From positions 1,953,766-2,017,765 of the forward strand of contig LT599017.1 in assembly GCA_900079765.1 (NCBI GenBank): 64,000 nt of DNA, written 5' to 3'. Below, one piece after another: positions 60,095-64,000 of this stretch (its first letter is position 1; each line of letters starts with the position of its first letter). The DNA comes from an uncultured Eubacteriales bacterium. Lineage in GTDB: Bacteria > Bacillota > Clostridia > Oscillospirales > Oscillospiraceae. The notes beneath the pieces are model-generated. The model saw only the letters and a list, made by a program, of their open reading frames with translations. It was not told where the DNA came from and did no database searches. The position numbers and the translations under genes are program-made.

Positions 60095-60730
60095 TTATTG
60101 ATCGAATACAAAGGATTTGACGAGCGCCAACGGCTCGCGGAAATACATTTTAATACGGGAGGGCGTATGGGTGGAGGGGGCAGCCAGAGTATAGGTCTCG
60201 GCCCCATTATCCACCCGGTTCGCCAGTAAAACAGCCCGAGATAGGTGGAAACCGTTGGAGACGATGATGTATGGCGCTGACAGGTCCTCCCCCTTCTCCC
60301 GCAGCAGCTCAAAGGAGTAGACCAGATTCTGGTGGGTGTTGTGGCTCTTATCCTCCAGCCAGATACGGCTCTCCTCGATGCCGTTTTTCACCAGGTAGTC
60401 CCGCATGGCAGCAGCCTCGGTGGTGGGCTCGTCCTTACCCTGTCCCCCACTGACGATGATACGAACGTCGTCCCTGCCTTCCAGGTACTCAAGCGCGGTG
60501 TCCAGCCGGTCCAGCAACAGCTCGGAGGGCCCCCAGGGCTTGACCTGGCAGCCAAGGACGATCATGACCTTGGGCTCCCCTTCGATGTGGGTGCGGCTCC
60601 CCGCCAGAACGATTCCCTCCAGCGCGGCAAAACATAAAATTCCCGCCGCCAGCAGCGCCGCCAGTACTTTAAGCCACAGTTTCCCGCGTTTGCCGCCGTA
60701 AGGCCGGTAGCTCCGCCGGACCGCCCTCAC
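60095..60730 (-). CDS. DUF218 membrane protein, ElyC/SanA/YdcF-like
   Basis: 211 residues. Basic N terminus, one membrane helix (about 20-42), then a DUF218 domain with VLGCQVKPWGPSELLLDRLD near 59-78, SGGQGKDEPTTEAAAMRDYL near 94-113 and SNGFHLSRA near 159. Members affect envelope integrity; the enzyme activity is unknown. GTG 60730 overlaps the ABC-F stop by 4 nt. Confidence 0.9.
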   Translation of the reverse strand: MRAVRRSYRPYGGKRGKLWLKVLAALLAAGILCFAALEGIVLAGSRTHIEGEPKVMIVLGCQVKPWGPSELLLDRLDTALEYLEGRDDVRIIVSGGQGKDEPTTEAAAMRDYLVKNGIEESRIWLEDKSHNTHQNLVYSFELLREKGEDLSAPYIIVSNGFHLSRAVLLANRVDNGAETYTLAAPSTHTPSRIKMYFREPLALVKSFVFDQ

Positions 60731-62619
60731 CGGGCCTCCTCCAGCTCAGCCGCCAGCTTTTCCCAAGTGGTATAGAGGTGGGCAATCTCGTCCTCCATGG
60801 CTGTGCGCTGCTCGTAGAGCTCCTGGAGCCGCAGGTAGTTGCTGGAGGCCGCCTCGATCTCCCGGCTCAGGTCGTACATCCGCTCCTCGGCCCTGGAGAC
60901 CTCGCGCTCGGCGGCGTTCACCTGTTTCTCCAGCTCCTTGGTGCCGCCGGGGCGCTTTGGTTTTTCCTTCTTTTCCTCAGGATCTGTGGGCGTGGCGGGC
61001 ACAGGGGCCGCCCCCTTCGCCCGGGCGGCCTGGAATTCCTCGTAGGTACCCTCAAAGTCGGTGATCTGCCCGTTCTCCAGCATCCAGATGCGGGTGGCAA
61101 AGCGGTTGATAAAGTAACGGTCGTGGGAGACGAAGAGGAGATTCCCCTCGTAGTCTTCCACCGCCTCCTCGATCCACTCACGGGAGGCGATGTCCAGGTG
61201 GTTGGTGGGCTCGTCCAAAATAAGGAGGTTGATTTTATCATCCATAAGCATACACAGCCGCAGGCGGCTCTGCTCGCCGCCAGACAGGGCGGAGACCTTC
61301 TTGAATACGTCCTCCCCCTGGAACTTGAAGGCCGCCAGGCGGTTCCGGGCGGTCTGGGTGGAGCAGTCCAGATCATAAATCATAGTGTCCACCAGATTGC
61401 GCTCCGGGTGGGCGAAGTGGATAATCTGGGGCAGGTAGCCTATCTTCACTGTGGGCCCCAGGCGGAGCTTACCCGCTGTTGGCTCCTCCTCCCCCATGAT
61501 GATCTTGATGAGGGTGGATTTGCCGGTGCCGTTGTCTCCCAGGAGGGCAATGCGCTCACCGCCCTCCACCAATAGATTCACGTCGAAAAACAGCGTCCGC
61601 TCTTCGAAGGACTTGCCCAGGCCTTTTACGACCATGACTTCATCCCCCCGGAAGTCCCGCTCCCCGAAACGGATGTCAAGCTGCCGCTCCTTGGTGGGCC
61701 TGTCCGTCTTGTGTAGACGCTCGATGCGTTTCTCCATAGAAAAAGCCCGCTTATGGAGCTTGTCAGCCCCCATAAATGCCCAGAGGTGGAGCTTGTCGGC
61801 CGCCTCCTGAAGCTGGCCGATTTTCGCCTGCTCCTTCTCATACTGCTTAAGCTGCTCCTGATAGCGGCGCTCCTTCTCCACCACGTAAAAGCTGTAATTT
61901 CCCTCATAGAACTCAGCCTTGCCGTGCTCGATCTCGATGACCCGCTTAACCACTTTATCAAGGAACCAGCGGTCATGGGAGATGGCGAGGACGGTGCCCT
62001 TATACCGGGAGAGATACTCCTCCAGCCACTCGGTGGCGTGGAGATCCAAGTGGTTGGTAGGCTCGTCCAGGAGGAGGATGTCGGTGTCCTCCAGAATGAG
62101 CCGCGCTAAGTTGACCCTGGTCTTCTCCCCGCCGGAGAGAGCGGAGAAGAGCTGGCCGCGCATCTCCTGGGGAATATCCAGGCCGTTGCAGACCTTGCCC
62201 AGCTCGGTAGTGGTATCGTACCCGCCCGCCGACTCAAACTGGGCGGAGAGCTCCCCATAGCGTTTCAGGGCTGCCGGGTCGTTCTCTTGGGCCATGCGCT
62301 CGGTGAGGGCGGCCATCTCAGTCTCCATGGCGTGGAGCTTTCGAAACGCGGTATTGAGCACGTCCTCCACCGTGTACGCGGGCGGATAAACGGGAATCTG
62401 GGAGATGAGGCCCAAGGCCTTGCCGGGGGCCACCATCACCTGCCCGTCGTCGTAGTCCAGCTCGCCGGTGAGGATCTTAAAGAAAGTGGTCTTCCCTGCT
62501 CCGTTCTTGCCCAGCAGGCCCACCCGCTCCCCCTGGTCAATCTGGAATGAGAGTCCGTCCAATATTTTACTGCCTACCTCGAACTCTTTCGTCAGGTCCG
62601 AGACGGATATGTCTATCAT
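60727..62619 (-). CDS. ABC-F family ATPase
   Basis: 630 residues, two ABC domains without membrane part. First Walker A GKNGAGKTT near 37-45, signature LSGGEKTR near 157; second Walker A GDNGTGKST near 360 and signature LSGGEQSR near 447; a C-terminal coiled coil from about 550. ABC-F proteins act on the ribosome in translation quality control or antibiotic protection; the sub-type is not clear. AGGAGA is 6 nt before ATG 62619, so the start at 62655 is rejected. Confidence 0.93.
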   Translation of the reverse strand: MIDISVSDLTKEFEVGSKILDGLSFQIDQGERVGLLGKNGAGKTTFFKILTGELDYDDGQVMVAPGKALGLISQIPVYPPAYTVEDVLNTAFRKLHAMETEMAALTERMAQENDPAALKRYGELSAQFESAGGYDTTTELGKVCNGLDIPQEMRGQLFSALSGGEKTRVNLARLILEDTDILLLDEPTNHLDLHATEWLEEYLSRYKGTVLAISHDRWFLDKVVKRVIEIEHGKAEFYEGNYSFYVVEKERRYQEQLKQYEKEQAKIGQLQEAADKLHLWAFMGADKLHKRAFSMEKRIERLHKTDRPTKERQLDIRFGERDFRGDEVMVVKGLGKSFEERTLFFDVNLLVEGGERIALLGDNGTGKSTLIKIIMGEEEPTAGKLRLGPTVKIGYLPQIIHFAHPERNLVDTMIYDLDCSTQTARNRLAAFKFQGEDVFKKVSALSGGEQSRLRLCMLMDDKINLLILDEPTNHLDIASREWIEEAVEDYEGNLLFVSHDRYFINRFATRIWMLENGQITDFEGTYEEFQAARAKGAAPVPATPTDPEEKKEKPKRPGGTKELEKQVNAAEREVSRAEERMYDLSREIEAASSNYLRLQELYEQRTAMEDEIAHLYTTWEKLAAELEEAR

Positions 62620-62670
62620 CGTCTTTCTCCTATCGTCGGCAGGGCGAACAAACAAGTCGGGCCCGCCCCG

Positions 62671-64000
62671 TCACGCTTCTGTGGTAATACTCTTTAAATA
62701 CTCCACCAGCTCCTCAAAGGCCATCCCTCGGGAGGCCTTGACCAAAACGGTAGACTCCGGCGTGACCACTTGAGCCAGCACGGGCAGGGCCTCCTCCTTG
62801 GTGGCGCACCAGTGCACCTCAGGCACCAGGGCCTCCTTAGCGGCGGTATAAATGTTCTCCGCCAGCGCGCCCACCGCCACGAGGCAGTCCACTCCTGCCT
62901 TACCGAGGTAAGCCCCGATTCCCGTGTGGAGGGCGGGGGCCAACGCTCCCAACTCGAACATATCGCCCAGGACGGCAATCTTCCGCGTTCCCTGGCTCTT
63001 GGACAGCACCTCCACCGCCGCCCGCATGGACTGTGGGTTTGCGTTGTAGGTGTCGTTTAAAATGGTGATGCCGTCCTTGCGGCGAAGGATGTTCATACGC
63101 ATTTTGGTGGGTGCGAAGTGCCCCACGCCCCGGCGGATCTCCTCACCGGTTACACCGAAGTGCTCCCCTACCGCCGCCGCCATGAGGGTGGGGTAGATCA
63201 TATGGCTCCCTAAGGCGGGAATATCCACGTCGCAGGTCATATGCGGCGTTTTCACCTTACAACTAATTTTCTCCCGCCCATCGCTTGTGAGCTGGTCCGC
63301 CGTGTAGTCGAGGTCGGGCCTTGCCCCCACGGTCAGCACCTTGCAGGGCAGTCGGGCCGCCAAAGCCGAAAGGAGCGGGTCGTCCCCGTTGAGGACAGCG
63401 AGACAGCCTGACTTTGCGTGGCTGAAAATCTCGCACTTGGCCTTGAGAATGTTCTCACGGCTGCCCAGGAACTCGATGTGGGAGTCCCCAATGTTGGTAA
63501 TGAGGCATACGTCGGGCTCCGCGATGGCGGACATGACCTCGATCTCGCCGGGGTGGTTCATGCCCATCTCCAGCACCAGTAGCTCGGTCTCCCGGTTCAT
63601 GCGGAAGAGGGTCATGCAGGTGCCGATGTCGGTATTCAAGTTCCCCTCGGTCTTGAGCACATTGTAGTGCTCCCCCAGAACGGCGGCCACCATGTCCTTG
63701 GTGGTGGTCTTTCCCACGCTGCCGGTGATCGCAACCACGGGTACGTTAAACTTCTTCTTATAGTAAACAGCCAGCTCCCGGAGGGCCCGTGCGGTGTTTT
63801 CCACCTTGACGTAGCACTTGCCGGGGAGATAGCTCTCCCGCTCCCGCTGGGTAAGGCAGGCGGCGGCCCCACCCTCTAGGGCGGCGTTGATATAGGCGTG
63901 ACCATCAAACTGATCTCCGATGAGGGGCACAAAGAGGGAGCCCGAGCGGATGGTTCGGCTGTCGGTCTCCACCTTGGGGATCTCCATATCCAGGGTCACG
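62671..64000 (-). CDS. murF: UDP-N-acetylmuramoyl-tripeptide--D-alanyl-D-alanine ligase MurF, 5' end outside window
   Basis: At least 443 codons. ATP loop GSVGKTTTK near 94-102 of the visible part, LEMGMNHPGEIE near 145, NDTYNANPQSMRAA near 312 and the C-terminal ligase domain are present. MurF adds D-Ala-D-Ala to the peptidoglycan precursor. The visible N terminus begins inside the first domain (KVETDSRTIRSGSLFVPL), so a few dozen residues lie beyond the edge. The ABC-F gene follows after 51 nt. Confidence 0.95.
   Translation of the reverse strand, partial: VTLDMEIPKVETDSRTIRSGSLFVPLIGDQFDGHAYINAALEGGAAACLTQRERESYLPGKCYVKVENTARALRELAVYYKKKFNVPVVAITGSVGKTTTKDMVAAVLGEHYNVLKTEGNLNTDIGTCMTLFRMNRETELLVLEMGMNHPGEIEVMSAIAEPDVCLITNIGDSHIEFLGSRENILKAKCEIFSHAKSGCLAVLNGDDPLLSALAARLPCKVLTVGARPDLDYTADQLTSDGREKISCKVKTPHMTCDVDIPALGSHMIYPTLMAAAVGEHFGVTGEEIRRGVGHFAPTKMRMNILRRKDGITILNDTYNANPQSMRAAVEVLSKSQGTRKIAVLGDMFELGALAPALHTGIGAYLGKAGVDCLVAVGALAENIYTAAKEALVPEVHWCATKEEALPVLAQVVTPESTVLVKASRGMAFEELVEYLKSITTEA

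Noticed and set aside
1-64000. CRISPR arrays, rRNA genes, insertion sequences, integrases, known riboswitches
   Set aside because: I looked for repeat-spacer patterns, transposase or recombinase motifs, rRNA blocks and common riboswitch cores and saw none that I can support.

Overview
The window looks like part of a chromosome of a GC-rich, endospore-forming member of the Clostridia, probably an Oscillospiraceae-type gut bacterium; the genus is inference. Supporting signs are a standard Firmicutes housekeeping block (ylxM-ffh-rpsP-khpA, rimM-trmD), spore germination genes (cwlJ, gerQ-like, ypeB, sleL-like), a TepA/FtsK(SpoIIIE) block, and strong AGGAGG-type ribosome binding sites. The two outer parts are visibly GC-rich. 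The stretch between a tRNA-Arg (24.2 kb) and a tRNA-Pro (46.1 kb) is more AT-rich and holds most of the accessory genes, repeats and broken genes.

Left part (1-24 kb). A giant cyclic beta-1,2-glucan synthase-like gene runs off the left edge on the minus strand. An ABC exporter pair is divergent from it. A clear sigmaA promoter then opens the SRP/ribosome block, which has an intrinsic terminator between khpA and rimM. Next come a DegV protein with its own promoter, an MBOAT/DHHW pair for extracellular O-acylation, a GNAT, and a WYL regulator whose frame runs through a perfect palindrome into a zinc-ribbon protein. RsmA, a VanW protein, a DUF4349 lipoprotein and an amidase/SleL-like pair follow.

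Middle part (24-46 kb). tRNA-Arg ends inside a perfect 24-bp inverted repeat. After it come a small stress membrane protein, two tiny paralogous proteins, and a CwlJ/GerQ-like germination pair. A minus-strand fructose-type PTS has its PRD regulator and a KDPG-type aldolase. A long minus-strand operon joins a peptide ABC importer to proline iminopeptidase, M42 aminopeptidase and an acetamidase family enzyme; its promoter is followed almost at once by a terminator-like hairpin. Then come an HTH regulator/MFS pair and a 3-kb decayed zone. That zone holds repeated hairpin and promoter elements, a 46-residue two-cysteine peptide gene with its own signals, a frameshifted GNAT, a broken TPR gene and a gutted secreted-protein gene.

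Right part (46-64 kb). A metal efflux set (CadC-like repressor with operator, free HMA protein, P1B ATPase) is followed by ypeB. A long minus-strand series of core genes then carries GNAT, FtsK, UppP, TepA, an M18 aminopeptidase fused in frame to CoaE, DUF4180, Sua5, a small unknown protein, RF1, an ElyC/SanA-like protein, an ABC-F ATPase and the start-truncated MurF.
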